Origin: Angiostrongylus vasorum
Taxonomy: Eukaryota > Nematoda > Chromadorea > Rhabditida > Metastrongylidae
Assembly (NCBI GenBank): GCA_018806985.1
Contig: JADANN010000434.1
Coordinates: 496,001-560,000 of the forward strand
Reading direction: 5' to 3'
Length of the DNA stretch: 64,000 nucleotides
The stretch's first letter is position 1. The number at the start of each line of letters is the position of its first letter. Made by a program: the position numbers and the translations under genes. Below are positions 34,433-47,478 of this stretch, in pieces. Below the pieces are notes generated by a model. That model did not search any database. It was not told the origin of the DNA and saw nothing but the letters and a program-made list of their open reading frames with translations.

Positions 34433-34712
34433 GTGGCGCGCATAACGCAGTGGTTACAAACTCCCTGCAATACACATGGAATCGATCAGAGACCTCAGCT
34501 CACCAAGCCGTTCATTACCCCGCGGTAGGCAAATAAGAACCACACACATCTGGGAGGATAGCAACACTGAATCTATTCATAGTAGGCCACCGCAAGTCAT
34601 TGTAAAGACCAGATATGCATTCAATCGGCTCCGAACGATGCTTATTGAAGTCGAATGCATGGCGCATCCCTCAGGGGATTGATCAATGCCGAGAGCTTTG
34701 TCCTTTATCATT
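34433..34712 (+). mobile_element. SINE-A
   Basis: Head GTGGCGCGCATAACGCAGTG, body GACCAGATATGCATTCAATC, tail GAGAGCTTTGTCCTTTATC. Inverted relative to the copy ending at 34196. Confidence 0.83.
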
Positions 34713-34787
34713 TATTTATGTTTACAGATGAAGAACGCTTGATCTGTGAAGCTTTCTTATGTTCATGCACCTTTTAATAGGAAGCAT

Positions 34788-35062
34788 AGTGCATGAAAGT
34801 TTAGTGGTTAGTGGCTTCTTGCAATATAGCGATGGTCGGCTCGGCACGTAGTCCCGGGAAACCAAGCTTTTCACCTCTTCTAACTTGATAAACTGGTACC
34901 AGACTTGTCTGGTAGTACAGGAGCACTAACTTGGTATATCAGTAGTCCACCGTACATCGTTATACAAACCAGACAGACGTTTAATCACCTTTCACACCTC
35001 TTAATGAAGTCGGAAACATGGCCAATCCCTCAACTCCGAGCGATTAATCCTTTTATTCTTTA
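34788..35062 (+). mobile_element. SINE-A, diverged
   Basis: Degenerate head (GTGCATGAAAGTTTAGTGGT), core with an intact AGACTTGTCT at 34901-34910, tail AATCCTTTTATTCTTTATG. Confidence 0.72.
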
Positions 35063-35565
35063 TGGTGCACGTAGGTGTCCTATAGGTGTGCTTTGAAAGC
35101 CCATCTGTTGTACTCAAATATGCATGTGCATGTAAGTGCATGTTATTGATATTTACGGCCAACAACAACTTTCTAGCTATTAATAATAGAAAGGAAATAG
35201 AATGCATTACAAGCACAGCTTTCAATGAAGAACAGGAAGTCTGGTTAGTTTTACATGCATTAGTCGACGATAATATGTCACAGCTACAGTGTTCACTCCC
35301 GCTTATTAGGCTATTATACTGCCACAACTAGTGTTTCACAGAATCAATTCATCCTAAAGTATTCTAAGATACAAGACAAGTTAAGCAATGCCAGTCATAA
35401 GAGCAGAATGGTCCATCGGGTTCCAAGAAATATACAGTGATTCATTGGAGCCGCAGCTACAACCAGTTCATAGCAGAGCTTCTGAAGTGCTGAATCATTT
35501 TTTTTTGAAATTATGATGAAGGGAAATTCTGGGCATATGTCGTGATGAATAAAGTAAATAAAAAG

Positions 35566-35780
35566 CGGAGCGCCATCAGGAAGCAAAGTGCTGGTTCGAT
35601 CCCCCCCCCCACCAACGTTAACCCTCAACCTCAGTGGGAACTCCTCAACTCGGTTATTCCCAAAATTGCAAGGAGGATCGACTCGATTCCATTGGTGGAC
35701 GATGCAACCGAGAAAGACCAATCGAATTCACGAAGTGCTGGGACCCACACAGCAATGTGAAAACGAGTCCTGTGAAGTAG
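35566..35780 (+). mobile_element. SINE-B with internal deletion
   Basis: Head GCGGAGCGCCATCAGGAAGC with B box TGGTTCGATCC, a run of ten C at about 35601-35610, then the tail end GAATTCACGAAGTGCTGGGA. Confidence 0.65.
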
Positions 35781-36054
35781 GAATAAAACCAATAAGTATA
35801 GTACCAAACTTCTACTATTGTGCAGATTTCGGCAAATAATTCATTCGTCTCGTTTCGCATGAGTGATCAAGGAAGAACTTTGAATTTCCGAATGTGTTCG
35901 AAAGCCCATTCAGGACATTGAATTCAACATAAATGTCCTTGAGATAACTCTGACAGATATCTGCGAAGTTTTCACCACAACCACACGACGCCTTTTTTGT
36001 GGATGGGAGCGAACTCTTTCCGGACAATGATGGTAGTGATAAAGTATGAGAGGC

Positions 36055-36125
36055 TTGACCGATTTCGCGCAAGTTCGAACCAGAGACCATGTATGTATTG
36101 TACGGTATCTCCAAGCATAGTGCTT
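36055..36125 (-). mobile_element. Possible SINE-A or SINE-B head fragment
   Basis: AAGTTCGAACCAGAGACC resembles a reversed B box, and GTATCTCCAAGCATAGTGC a decayed head. Confidence 0.25.
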
Positions 36126-36297
36126 TTTGCAACCTTATGACATTTGAATCCACGGAACTAGACTATGTCAACGTTAGACAGACTACACATAAATTCCTCA
36201 AAACAACTAGTAGTGGTGCTGAACTTTGAAAACAGTATAATGGCACGAACTTGTTTAAAGCAAAGTCGCGATATCTTTTTATACACACCTCAAAGTA

Positions 36298-36585
36298 GCG
36301 GAGCACGTGTGGCGCAATGGTCGGAGGTACCCTGCAACACACATGTGGAATCGATCTCCGCGCCCATGGCCCACCAAGCTTTCCACTCCTCCGGGGTCGG
36401 CAAATTGGTACCAGACTTGTCTGGGAGAATAGCGGCACTGGCTTGATAGATCGGTAGGCCACCGCGAGTCATTGTAAAGACCAGACATGCATGCAATCAC
36501 CTCCAAGCGATGCTTTATGAAGTCGAATGCACGACATATCCCTCAGGGGATTGATCACACCAAGAGCTCCATCCCTTTTTTATTG
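36298..36585 (+). mobile_element. SINE-A with candidate target-site duplication
   Basis: Head GCACGTGTGGCGCAATGGTC, core with AGACTTGTCT at 36413-36422, tail GAGCTCCATCCCTTTTTTA. Flanked by CCTCAAAGTA (36288-36297) and CCTCAATGTA (36586-36595), 9 of 10 identical. Confidence 0.87.
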
Positions 36586-38151
36586 CCTCAATGTACCATT
36601 TTGAATTAAAAAACGAAATGTCACCACCACAATATACATTGGTATCGTTATTTTTTAAATATGTATGCCGCAGTATTCATGAGATAAACAGGATCTTTTT
36701 CTCTCTATCGGTACTCCTCAAGGGATAAATCGCCTTTCACTGCTATTTTTAAATTGTAATTTAGTTTCTCTTTGTATTTAGGATGCAGTAAAACTCCTGG
36801 GTTACAATTTTTGTAATTCTTTCTTTTTAACATGTTGGATTAAAACAATTTTTTATTCCTAGTTTTTCAAGTTTTACACATTACACGGATGCCTCTCCAT
36901 TCCTTCTACTCAAATTCTCACCAGGTCGACCCAGATGACATCCATTCTCGTTTGCTGTTTTCTTAACAAATCTGTGGTTTTTGATGGATTTTACCTGGCA
37001 AAAAAGAAGTTTGAGAAAAATCATGAATTGGACATTGTTCTTCATAGATTGTTAATTCAATGGACGACGTTGATAGGAATGTGAGAGCTCCCGTGAAGGA
37101 GTTGAAGATCTCAGTAAACCTGACGATGGAAGCGGATGGTAAATGAGTAATGAGTGATCAAACCACAAAGTGCTTCACAACACTTGAACCTTCGATGACA
37201 ATCAATCTAGAGATAATCAACAACTTTGCTCGTATGCAAGGAACTAGTAGGCTTTTATGAAGCTTTGTAGGTAGAGTATTTCGGATCTTATTGAGAATGG
37301 AGCAAGACCAACAGATAATGAATAAAGAGATGATCAACGTGCTAAACAGAGGACTCTTGAAGAGTTGTAGATGTTTACCGAATTTCGCTTCAGATTAGGA
37401 TCACGAGATTGCTAGCAGTAGTGCATCGCTGAACTACAATTTCTGTCTTCGGATGCAACCGTTGGCAGACCACCACTTGAAAAGTCCTTGGAGATTTCCT
37501 CTCAGAAATGTTTTTTCTGTGACCATTCTAGCTTGAAATATTTGAGTACTGGAATATTTCACATCATGCCCCTGCCTTGAAAAAAGAAGAATAGTAAGTA
37601 AATAAGAAGTGATTACACTGGAACAATCCTAATAAGGCGGCATGGCAGGACAATAACGAAAGAAGCAGCACAGAATCGACGCGGATGGCCGATAAATCTG
37701 CTGAGGCAACGTGCTTCACGAGTGCCACATCGGCTTCACATTGGCGATCATTGGCACAAGCAACGTCATGTTTGGGCCGGATATTAACAATAGGCAGATC
37801 GAGTGTCCTTTGCTCGTTGAAAAAATTATCCGTTTTGATCAGAATCATTTTTACGAGGACAATGGCGGTGAACTTCTGCATTGATCTGGACGCGGCCGTA
37901 TAACTGACTATGACACGAAGCGGAGAGCTTCAATTCGTTCTGAACTTGAACACATTGCCCTTGCAGAACGCACTTGGCTTTTTTAACATCACCAATGGCC
38001 GTTACCTCAACTTAATCCATTACAAGAAGTTAAAATCAAGTTAAACACGACGGACTCCCAAATCACTTAGAAGTAGAATCGTACTCTCCAAATAAATTCC
38101 AAACAATAGGCACACACATGGCATTTTTCACATAACCCGAGATTACACGTA

Positions 38152-38320
38152 TTCTATGGATCCCAGGACTTCCTGAATTAGATTCGCTTCCGCGCATCCA
38201 CAGTCCACGAGGCTTTTCGAAATTCTCGCATTTGGGTCGGGTTGCCGTCTGAGAATTTCCGTCTTCACTGTGAATGTTGTTGAATGCTGCTCGACTCTAA
38301 TCTCCCTAGGCTGAACAAGC
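38152..38320 (-). mobile_element. SINE-B 3' half
   Basis: CTATGGATCCCAGGACTTCC, CATCCACAGTCCACGAGGCT, TGAATGTTGTTGAATGCTGC. No core or head. Confidence 0.72.
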
Positions 38321-38617
38321 TCTGTGTGAGGATGAACCTCCGCCTTGCTCCTAATAAATGGCATCACTAAATCAGTCGTGATGAAGTTCGATAGCTTGCT
38401 GGATAGAGAAAAGTATTTGTGAAAAGCATTCGTACATTGGCAACTGACTGACAGATGTTTCTTTGGTTGAGAACATTCTTCAGAACAGCGTGTGCTTGAA
38501 TGCCACGTGAACCACGAATAAAATAGCAATTCTCAAGCAGTTCATATGTGGAAGATAAAGATATGACAACTTAAGGCCTAGCAAAATCAAAACTGCATAA
38601 TTATATTTAAGCTAAAG

Positions 38618-38875
38618 AGTAAAGGATAAAGCTTTCGGGGTTGATCAACCCCTGAGGGATGTGCCATGCATTCGACTTCATTAAGCATCGTTTGGAGGTG
38701 ACTGGATGCATATCTGGCCTTCTACCGATTTATCAAGCCAGCGCTGCTATCCTCCCAGACAAGTCTGGTACCAATTTGCCGACCCCAGAGAGGTGGAAGG
38801 CTTTTTGGGCCATGGGCGAGGGATCGATTCTACGTGTGCCATGGTGCCTGCGACCACTACACCACGCGCGTCCTT
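38618..38875 (-). mobile_element. SINE-A
   Basis: Tail AAAGGATAAAGCTTTCGGGG, core AGACAAGTCT at 38757-38766, head CCACTACACCACGCGCGTCC. A short deletion removes part of the ACAATGACTCGCGGTGG segment. Confidence 0.84.
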
Positions 38876-39237
38876 ATCCAAGCAGAAAAGAGAATTCTTA
38901 TGACGGCAATGACGCATGACACGATCACTTTTACTAGATTAATGCCGTAGCTGATTGAAAGCTACAACCAAGCAATGCCAGATTACGTCTTAATCTCCAT
39001 TCTCCAAAAAATAACTAGCACGTGGTCCGCGATGCGCACGTCTTTCTTGCATATAGCCTTAGATTAGTACATGGACAGAATCCATCCTGACAATATGCAA
39101 AAAAAACTTTGTATTCGTTCTTTCAAAGAATTTCCGAAAGAGATCAAAAATTCATGAGTTCAAAATTCCATCATGTTGCAGAAATGGACTCAGTGCAAGA
39201 AACACCTAAAAATTTGTAGACTGTAGAAAATTTGACC

Positions 39238-39545
39238 AAATTTTAACTTATTATTTACTGCCTACTCTTTTTTTAACGGCAGGGTGTACTGCGAAATATA
39301 ACTTCAATGATGCTGAGATATTTGCAAAATCCGGACCGCTGCTGTCTGAGGTAGGGACCGAACACGTTATTACCCTCTTCGGGGGCTAACGCGTTCACCA
39401 CCACACCATGCGACTCCTTCGTTTCGCCTGTCTCTCAGCCATGTTATTGACCTTTAGGAGCTATCAGCAATCATCCGTCAACGACACTGATATAAATCAC
39501 AACGTAATCATTTTTATTTACTGCCTACTATTTTTTTAATTTAAA
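39238..39545 (-). mobile_element. SINE-C with tail duplicated
   Basis: Minus unit with tail TTATTTACTGCCTACTCTTT and head to TTTCGCCTGTCTCTCAGC, then CAGCAATCATCCGTCAACG. A second reversed tail piece (TTTATTTACTGCCTACTATT) lies at 39515-39545. No clear flanking duplication found. Confidence 0.72.
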
Positions 39546-40223
39546 AGAATGTATAAAACAATTTCTTCACCACATGACCTACAACTTCAGTGAGATATTG
39601 AGAGCGGGCACTTTGTATCGAAGTACATTATCAATAAGTGTATCTGATAACGTGTGTCTATCCCAACACAATCATTGTTCAGCATACCGAATACCTATAG
39701 AGTAGAAGTGCACGCTTCAATGTTTACTGTTTAACGAAGACATTGTTACCCAGTGCCGAACTTCGGTTTCCAACAAAAGCTCATTCCTGGCACTCACCTA
39801 TGCCGAGAACAAGATCGACATTCCCAACCAGGAATGCAGCTAAAAAGTAATATCAAATACCATACCAGCAAGTGTAACCGTTCTGACGGAAACTTAGCGC
39901 TTGGAAGGTGAACCACCTTTCGACTACATAAAGTCAGAACAATGTTTTTAACGCCAAATTAATTAGGACTTTTCCCTCACTTCAACTTAACGTACAAAAC
40001 AGAAATGATTTTTCTGACATCCTAATAAATATACAACAGACATTAAACGTATAGATGTATCCTAAGAGTTCTAAAAATAGCAGTGATAATAGTGTCACTG
40101 AAAGAGAGACTATTGATTTAATGTTGAAATATGACTGAGGAGTTCTTCCCATAAAAAAAAGCAACCGGAATAAGTGTTGGTCTTATATCACTCATAGTAA
40201 CCATGCATGGTAGTCTCTCACTG

Positions 40224-40226
<3 letters not shown>

Positions 40227-40311
<85 letters not shown>

Positions 40312-40345
40312 TTATATATACATATATATGTGTGTGTGTATGGTT
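40227..40345. repeat. TA dinucleotide microsatellite
   Basis: About 42 TA units, then a short (TG)n stretch. Lies within the 14.1 kb hmbx-1 intron. Confidence 0.95.
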
Positions 40346-41045
40346 TGTGTGTATGTGTGTGATAACCATGGCTAATTGGTTAGTCTGTGAAATCCTGGCA
40401 ACTTTCGGAAACCAGTCCAGATTCTGCGAACGACCTTTGACTCAGTGCTGTGTGAGCCACAAATGTGCTCTGTCTAAGTGCAACTGTACCAATAGAACAT
40501 CAATGCTTCGTAATAGATTAAGTACAAGTGTTCTTTTTCGCAAATGCTGAGACGTTTGATGCCCTCCAGGTCTTACAACATCGTATAGGAGACTTTTTAG
40601 CACTTTTAGAGAGGAATGATCACCTGACGACAGGTGACAATTTGTTATCCTAGGCCATACTGGAAAGGCTCAGCAACAGTACTACTGATATAGGACTATG
40701 TAAAAACAGGTAGTGGCACCACAGACTGCTCCCCAACTATTCAAAGGACATACACACTGTTTGGTAAATAGAAAAACAAAGTTAGAGTTCGACGCACTGC
40801 AGTAATTCCAGAATCTTAAACGAAGTAATAGGGGGGTTATCTCGTGATTCGAGGAATATCATGCTAGACCACCATTCAACATTTCAATGATGGGAGAATA
40901 TAATAGATAATCAAACTTCGACCAAATTCATTCATTAATTCGACCACCTGAATGACATTTACACGACAACGAAACGAATAGATCCAGTGCGAGTAAAACC
41001 CACCTTTTCACGTTCCGCAACTCTTATCGTTCACTCAGACACCCC

Positions 41046-41078
<33 letters not shown>

Positions 41079-41105
41079 CATTATTATTATTATTATTGTT
41101 ATTGT
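41046..41105. repeat. ATT trinucleotide microsatellite
   Basis: Tandem TTA/ATT interrupted once by ATC and ending ATTGTTATTG. Confidence 0.95.
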
Positions 41106-41819
41106 CATATATTGCATCCACAGTTTCAACGTCTTCTCTTCATTCTACACACCCATTGGAAAAAATCGGAACGCTCAACTATTAGGCCGAACGCCTTAAA
41201 TTAAATGAAATTTGCTACACATTATTTTTTTATTGCGCTGTTAATAGAGTGGGGATGACGTCATCATAAAAAGGATTGCAAAAACAGACAAAACGATTTT
41301 GCAAGAGCACATACTCTTTGTGGATGTGGTCGATTACGTCTACAAAAAGGCCAAGTGCAATAGTATTGGAATAAGCGCTGAATGGCAAGACGTTGCTTAG
41401 CAAGTTTTTTGCACTAATTGACATTATTCACGTAAATCTATGCGATATTGTAATGAGCAATGATCTAAGGCCTCCATCTGTTTGAATGAAAAAATAATTA
41501 TTTGAAGTAACAATTGAACTAATTTTATATGGGTGACAAAGGTGATAAGTTGTTTGCTCAACTCATAGAACGGATGTGTGGCAGCGAGTCCTATTCGTGA
41601 ATTACTCGATAAATAAATGAATGGACGAGTGGATGAAAGGATGAACGAATGACTATGGTCGTTTTCTCTACATTGTAGGCAACACATGAGTCACATTGAT
41701 AAATCACCTAGCATCAATTTACAAACTCTAGTGAGAAACGGACCGATCACAGGCATCGATGACATCGATAAAGCGAAACAGAACAGTTTGGCATCAAAAA
41801 CGGGCATCGTCATAAAGGA

Positions 41820-42105
41820 CAGAAAGATAAAGCGCTAGGTGTTTATCCGATCCTATCGGATGCGTCATGCATTCAACTCCATTCGTAGCATCGCATAGGT
41901 GATTGAATGCATATCTGATTCCCAAAATGATTTGCAGTCGGTTAACGATGTGTCAAGTCAATGCTGCTATCATCCCAGACAAGTCAGTTGCCGATTTGAC
42001 GACCACAGCGGAATAGAGGGCTTGGTGATCCCGATGGACGCGATAGAACCAACGATAACGTCTGTACCACAAAGCACCTTTTACCACTACTTTACATGTG
42101 CTCAT
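41820..42105 (-). mobile_element. SINE-A, diverged subfamily
   Basis: AAAGCGCTAGGTGTTTATCC, GATTGAATGCATATCTGATT and CCACTACTTTACATGTGC. Core holds AGACAAGTCA. Confidence 0.68.
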
Positions 42106-42586
42106 GAAACATTGCCACTGACCACCTAAGTCAGGTAGTGATTAGCAGTTGAAGAAAAATGTTTTTAAATCACAAATTCATCAGGTGCTGGTGCGAAACA
42201 CCAGTAATTAGCACTAAATGTTAAAGAAAGAGCTTTAATGACAACGTTAAACATTAAAGTCTACAAACATTAAGATTCGCATCACAGAACCATAAAAGAG
42301 TTACAAATTCATCATGAAGCTGTTACGCCAACCAAGTCTTCCACCCTTTCAACGGCTTTCGTAAGAAAAAAAGAAATCTTCAAGCATTAGGTGAGCCCAG
42401 AAGCAAATCAGATAACCTTCATCGAAAAGAGATGTTTGGAAACGAATGAAAGAAGTGTTCCTATACTTATAATGTATGCGGTGTTCGATCATGTGAAATG
42501 ACATAAAACATAAGGCTTCTATGCCCACGCGAGATCCTTATGTAATTTTTAGTGGGTAGCGTTTTCCGACTGGATTTATAGCAGTT

Positions 42587-42632
42587 CTACTCTGAGGAAG
42601 GCGATAGAGGTGAAATGTTGGCTACAGTACTT
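42587..42632 (+). mobile_element. Short terminal-motif fragment, Penelope-associated family
   Basis: CTCTGAGGAAGGCGATAGAG followed by GTGAAATGTTGGCTACAG abuts an RTE-tail repeat. Confidence 0.4.
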
Positions 42633-43025
42633 ATTTGGTACTTGAACGGCCCTTCCTCACTGGTTGTGCGGGTTCCAGCATAATCACCATTTTTCGGAGA
42701 TTTGCTGGTTAAGCCATTGTGGTTCCCTGGAATCCCGAGGTCAGCAAAGTCTGCCCTCACCACCACAGGCAGCTGCAGCTCTTGTGGATCAGAGTTTGCC
42801 ACCATACGACTTTGATACCAGGACGGTGTTGGATCCTGGTATTGGTTTACTCTTAGCTAGGCTTCCTGATGGAAACCCTGGACTCCTTCTCAGCTTGGGA
42901 GACCCTGCCGGGGGGAAGAATCCCCCACTGTAGATCGCAGTCCGACACCCACGAACACCTCCCAGCTACGATTAGGCGGTAAAAACACCTCCCAGCTACG
43001 ATTAGGCGGTAAACCGTTGGGAGGG
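42633..43025 (-). mobile_element. RTE 3'-tail repeat with an internal 30 bp duplication
   Basis: Family hallmarks read in reverse, including GGTTCCCTGGAATCCCGAGG and ACCAGGACGGTGTTGGATCC. The 5' end segment AACACCTCCCAGCTACGATT... is duplicated in tandem at 42954-42983 and 42984-43013. Confidence 0.75.
42954..43013. repeat. Perfect 2 x 30 bp tandem duplication
   Basis: Unit AACACCTCCCAGCTACGATT plus AGGCGGTAAA is repeated exactly. It is private to this copy of the RTE-tail repeat. Confidence 0.92.
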
Positions 43026-43975
43026 TTAGCTACAATAGAAATCATTTAACAACTTCTGGAAATCCTAGGAATACAGCGAAATACTGACCATGGCGAAATT
43101 TAACAAAAGTTACTTTTTTCTCTTCTTAAGAAAAAAGTTTTATTATTAGTATTAAAAATAAAAAACTGTAAAATCTGTAAAAGGAGAAATCTTCAGGGCC
43201 CTAGAGGGACTGAGGTGCATTGTTGACTATGATGATTCTTCAATGTATCATTGTATTAATGATACAATATAAAACTAACCCAAACATTAACCTAAGAAGA
43301 ATGGAACATTGCCTTGGACAGATTTCTAATCAACGTAGTAGGACACAACAATACATTAACTCAGCATTTACAGTCAGCCTTCAAGAAGTGGTTTTCCTTA
43401 AGTAAACGCTATCAAATACTTCCACGTGAAAATTGAAGTCAGTCAAGCTGTAGAGGTTCGTTCAGAGGGAGAAAAGAACTGAAAAAAGAAGACAGCTGTT
43501 CCTCCAACATGACAAAAATATTCGCACAGCAGAATTGTTATTTAATACAGCTGAAATTACACCTATCCTTAGTTTTTTCGAGACCTGGATAGACCATAAT
43601 AACTTAGCTAAGAATCCAAAAACAACACTCCATTCCGAAAAGAAATCCATACCAACGAATTGATGCTGGTGTGAGAGAGCGGAAAAAATGGTAGCCCAAC
43701 ATCGATAAGAGCGCTTTTTTTGAACAATGGATTATGGATAACTATCATTTACAGAACTTACAGTCATTTTCAGCGGCTTTCATAGCAAAACTATAGATGT
43801 CGAGACATTCCGTATGGTAGTGGATATAGTAGTGGATATAGAGGAATTCTTCTCAGATACCATAGCGCTGTAACATTTAAGTAGTACGGAACATTACGTG
43901 TAGAAGATCCATTTTCTTCGGATGAATAACTTCTACCGCACTGTAACATCTCAACAATTGAACATGAAGGACAAA

Positions 43976-44226
43976 GGAATTCATCATGCACTGGACTCCA
44001 TTCGTAGCGCCGCGGAATTGGTTGAATTCATGTCTACCCCTATACGATTACTCACGGGCTTGGTCCAACATATCAAACAAATGATTTCATTCTCCCAAGC
44101 AAGTCTATTTTCAACTCGTCAACCCAGGACGGACTGACGACATCGCTTACATGCGCTGCAAGATCGAACTGGGGACCCTTTAAGTATTGAAAGCAACTTC
44201 TAACCACTGCGTTATCAGTGACCCAT
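43976..44226 (-). mobile_element. SINE-A, diverged
   Basis: GGACTCCATTCGTAGCGCCG, CAAGCAAGTCTATTTTCAAC and head AACTTCTAACCACTGCGTTA. B-box-like AGATCGAACTGG. Confidence 0.6.
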
Positions 44227-44852
44227 ACAGCGGAACACTGTGCATAAACGAGAATAAATACTTGGACAGCTTTTTTAAGTTAACAGACATAAAAGAAGTA
44301 AGAGAGCTACGTGAAAACAATTTATATGTGTCGAGTTATTTCGATAATCCTTTGTGGTGAAAGTGGATAGAAAAGGATCGTCGTTTCAAGAAAGCAAGAG
44401 GTTAGTTGTTTTGTGTGATAAAATTTGACGACGCGTTTGTCACACTACACAAGAGCGTGAAATTTTTGCTGATAATTTACACGGAGTGTAGACGAGTTAG
44501 ACGCAACAACTCGTCCATCAATCACATGAGTGGGTGGGACAACTCGTTCATCAATGCGCTTGTGTACTTACAGAATGACATTCATGACAAGAATGGAGTA
44601 ATATTCCGATAACTGTTAACGTTAGACAGTGAAAGATAGTGTACAAGCCGGCCATCACTGGTTAGCATTAAGGAAAATATAATCCTACAGTGTTAACTAT
44701 TTTTCAAACCGGTGAAAAAATCCAATATATTCACATATCAAACAAAAAGACATCCTTACTTAATGATGGCTACTCAGAAGGTTGGGTTAATTCTTGACTG
44801 AGACCTCCGAAAGCTCAGAGTTCATAACTTTGCTAAATATACAGCAATCGTC

Positions 44853-45205
44853 AATATGATAGCTGACTGATAGTGATGCCGGTCATCACGAGCACGGTGG
44901 TGGTTCGATCCCGCTCCGCGCTTAGCAAGCCTTTCGTCCCCTCGAGATCGGCATATTGGTACCGGACTTGTCCGGGAATAAATCACTCTCCAATATCTAA
45001 TTAGGAACGCTATTATCTGTCTCAGGACACCAGTGAGAATCGATATGACTAGCATTCTATGTCATTCAAGATAAAATGAAATTCCCCATGTAGCAACCGA
45101 AGCCATCCATAAAATTTGGATGACCTCAGTGAATGATGGATGGGAGGAAACGAATCAAATTCGAGAAGTGTAGGAATCCGCACAGCAGATGTGGAGACGG
45201 GTCGT
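44853..45205 (+). mobile_element. SINE-B
   Basis: Head GATAGCTGACTGATAGTGAT, B box GTGGTTCGATCCC, core with GGACTTGTCC at 44964-44973, decayed middle, tail GAGGAAACGAATCAAATTCG. Confidence 0.75.
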
Positions 45206-45804
45206 ATAAAACAAAATGAATAAAACAAGAAGTCAATATTTAGACAACAACTCTTCAGTTTAGGATGAGGAAGGGATAGTCAAGAAAGGACAAATAAAAC
45301 AAAGTTCTTCAACTGAATTGGAAAAGAATCAAAATTTCCTAACAAGTACCGTACTCCAATGTAGGCCTATACGTGAAAATTAAATAAGGTATCTTGGAAA
45401 CTATGCAAGATAGGAAAGACGTTGCGAAGTCATATGGCAAAACTTGACCAAAACTGGAGCCAATGGGCTTGGTGAAACAACAAAATCTAGGAGGTCTCTA
45501 CGTCTAGTAAACTAACTTCTGTTGAATACCGATGTTTGATGTCCGTAGTTGTATAATTACGTACTAAAAGTGCACACTGCTACAGCTACGGCTTCACACT
45601 TATAGTTAGTGAAAGGAAATATGAATTAGTGATTAGACGGCGATTAAATGAGAAGGTTTCTATAAAAAACATCTAAAAAAAAACGGAAAAATAGGACACT
45701 GTGGGCGTAACGACAACGTTGGAAACCTTCGCGAAAGCGCTGAAGAACATACTATCGGATCGTCATCAACAAAGTCAAGGTTTTAGTAGTTCAAAGAAAA
45801 TGAT

Positions 45805-46066
45805 AGAAAGATAAGAGTACAAAGCTCTTGGCGTTGATCAACCCTGTGGGATACATCACGCATTCGTCCTCATCAAGCATCGTTAGAGGTGACCTGTTGC
45901 TTATCTGGCCTATGCAATGACTTGCGGTAGCCTAAGCGCAGGTGGTCAGTCTGTCATCAATTCCCTCATGCTGGAAGGATGAAAGAAGTGGAGAGCCCAA
46001 GGCACAGGATTGATCCAATGACCACGTGTTTATTGCAAAGCACCTCTAACTCTACGCTAAAAGAGG
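45805..46066 (-). mobile_element. SINE-A, diverged with core decay
   Basis: AGCTCTTGGCGTTGATCAAC at the 3' end, CATCAAGCATCGTTAGAGGT inside, GCACCTCTAACTCTACGC at the head. Confidence 0.65.
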
Positions 46067-47099
46067 GCTATAGAAAGGATAGAAGAAGAAATTTGAGGCA
46101 ACGGTGTCCTTTCTGTACACTGCTACATCCACATTTCTATTCCGTAGTCGTTTCGAAGCATGGAATGCCGAAATGTTTTTGATAGTGGCGCTTACGGGTG
46201 GAGCAGCTGATGAACAAGTTACAGTGTTTCTTCTAAAGTGTTTCGTCAGCAAGCAAAGGTGCATCTTTTAAAGAATTCGGAGGATCCACTTGGAAAGAAA
46301 TCAGCAGTTACAGAAAGCCTTGAGTATTTCGTCTACTTCATAAATAAACAGTCTAAGAGAAAAATGTGTATCATCCTAAATTGATGGACAGAAGCTCTTT
46401 AGAAGTACAATGCTTTAGAGTTTCAAATGGAGATGTGGAAAAAGCTCATATGAAAGTAAAATACTGTGGTACTCCCTAAAAACGGGATGCACTTCTACTT
46501 GAAGTTAATGACCTGTGATGTTTCAATTTTGAATTACTAGAAACACTCACAAAGTTTATGAGGATGTCGTCGACAATTCAAGTACCAGCAGTAGATGTTT
46601 TTTCGACATCGTAACGACAACTCACGGTGGTTACCGTTCAGTAATTTGGAAATATACGGCTGTGATACGCCTGCAATACAGTATGTTCCGATTACCGTAC
46701 TTCACATGTAGGTTAACCTTATCCTCACAAATCTGCGTACACGGGGAACTACGACGCACATATTGTACACGCACACAATAATATTCTGTATACTGTAAGA
46801 TCTGAGCGAAGACAACACGTCCATTTCTCAACCGTCGGAATTTATTGGGTGAATGTTTTCGTTTCCACTATCTACCTATGGAAAGTTATCGTGATTCCCT
46901 GTGAATTCCATTAGCCTGTGTTCACGGTGAAGTCGAGCTTGAGAAAAACTTCCATTTCGTGTTTCTAGTATTCTTGTTTGATTTCCTCATTCGATCAATT
47001 TCTTCGAAAGCCCGAAGGTTTACTAATGTCCAAACACAAGTGATCAAGCGATTACCTTCAAGTAAATGCTTTCAATTTTTAAAAGGATATAATAAACCA

Positions 47100-47478
47100 T
47101 CCTCGCAACGATTCACCGCCTTATCGGGGCTGTGAGGGGGTTCCTGAGTGTCGGGCTGCGATGTACAGCGGGGGATTCATCCCACGGCAGTGTCTCCCAC
47201 ACTGAGAAGGAGTCCGGCTTTTCCATCAGGAAGCTTGGCTAAGAGTAAACCAATACCAGGATCTACCACCGTCCTGGTACCAAACTAATCGCATAGTGGC
47301 AAATTCCCTCTGATCCACAAGGGCGGAGACTGTCTGTGGCAGTGACGACCTATGGCATACTCTCGGCTAGGCTGACCACGGGACTCCAGTGAACCACCAT
47401 AGCTAAACCAGAAAACTCCGGAAAAGTGGAGATTATGCTGGGACCCGCGTAAACAGTGAGGAGGTGTCAACCGAGTAT
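47100..47478 (+). mobile_element. RTE 3'-tail repeat, near full-length
   Basis: CGCAACGATTCACCGCCTTA at the start, CGGGCTGCGATGTACAGCGG and CCACCGTCCTGGTACCAAAC inside. Lies about 340 bp downstream of the hmbx-1 first coding exon, antisense to it. Confidence 0.72.

Noticed and set aside
38143..38529. 128-codon minus-strand frame
   Set aside because: Starts at a non-ATG codon, about 170 bp of it is SINE-B, and the rest has no recognisable content.
40490..40560. Minus frame ending MFYWYSCT, considered for the same missing exon
   Set aside because: Lacks the basic residues and spacing of the family; TAG follows directly.
43600..43700. Minus frame with SIRWYG after a pyrimidine-rich acceptor, considered as a POU-specific exon (RWY motif)
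   Set aside because: Flanking residues do not match HMBOX, and the frame stops soon after without a convincing donor.
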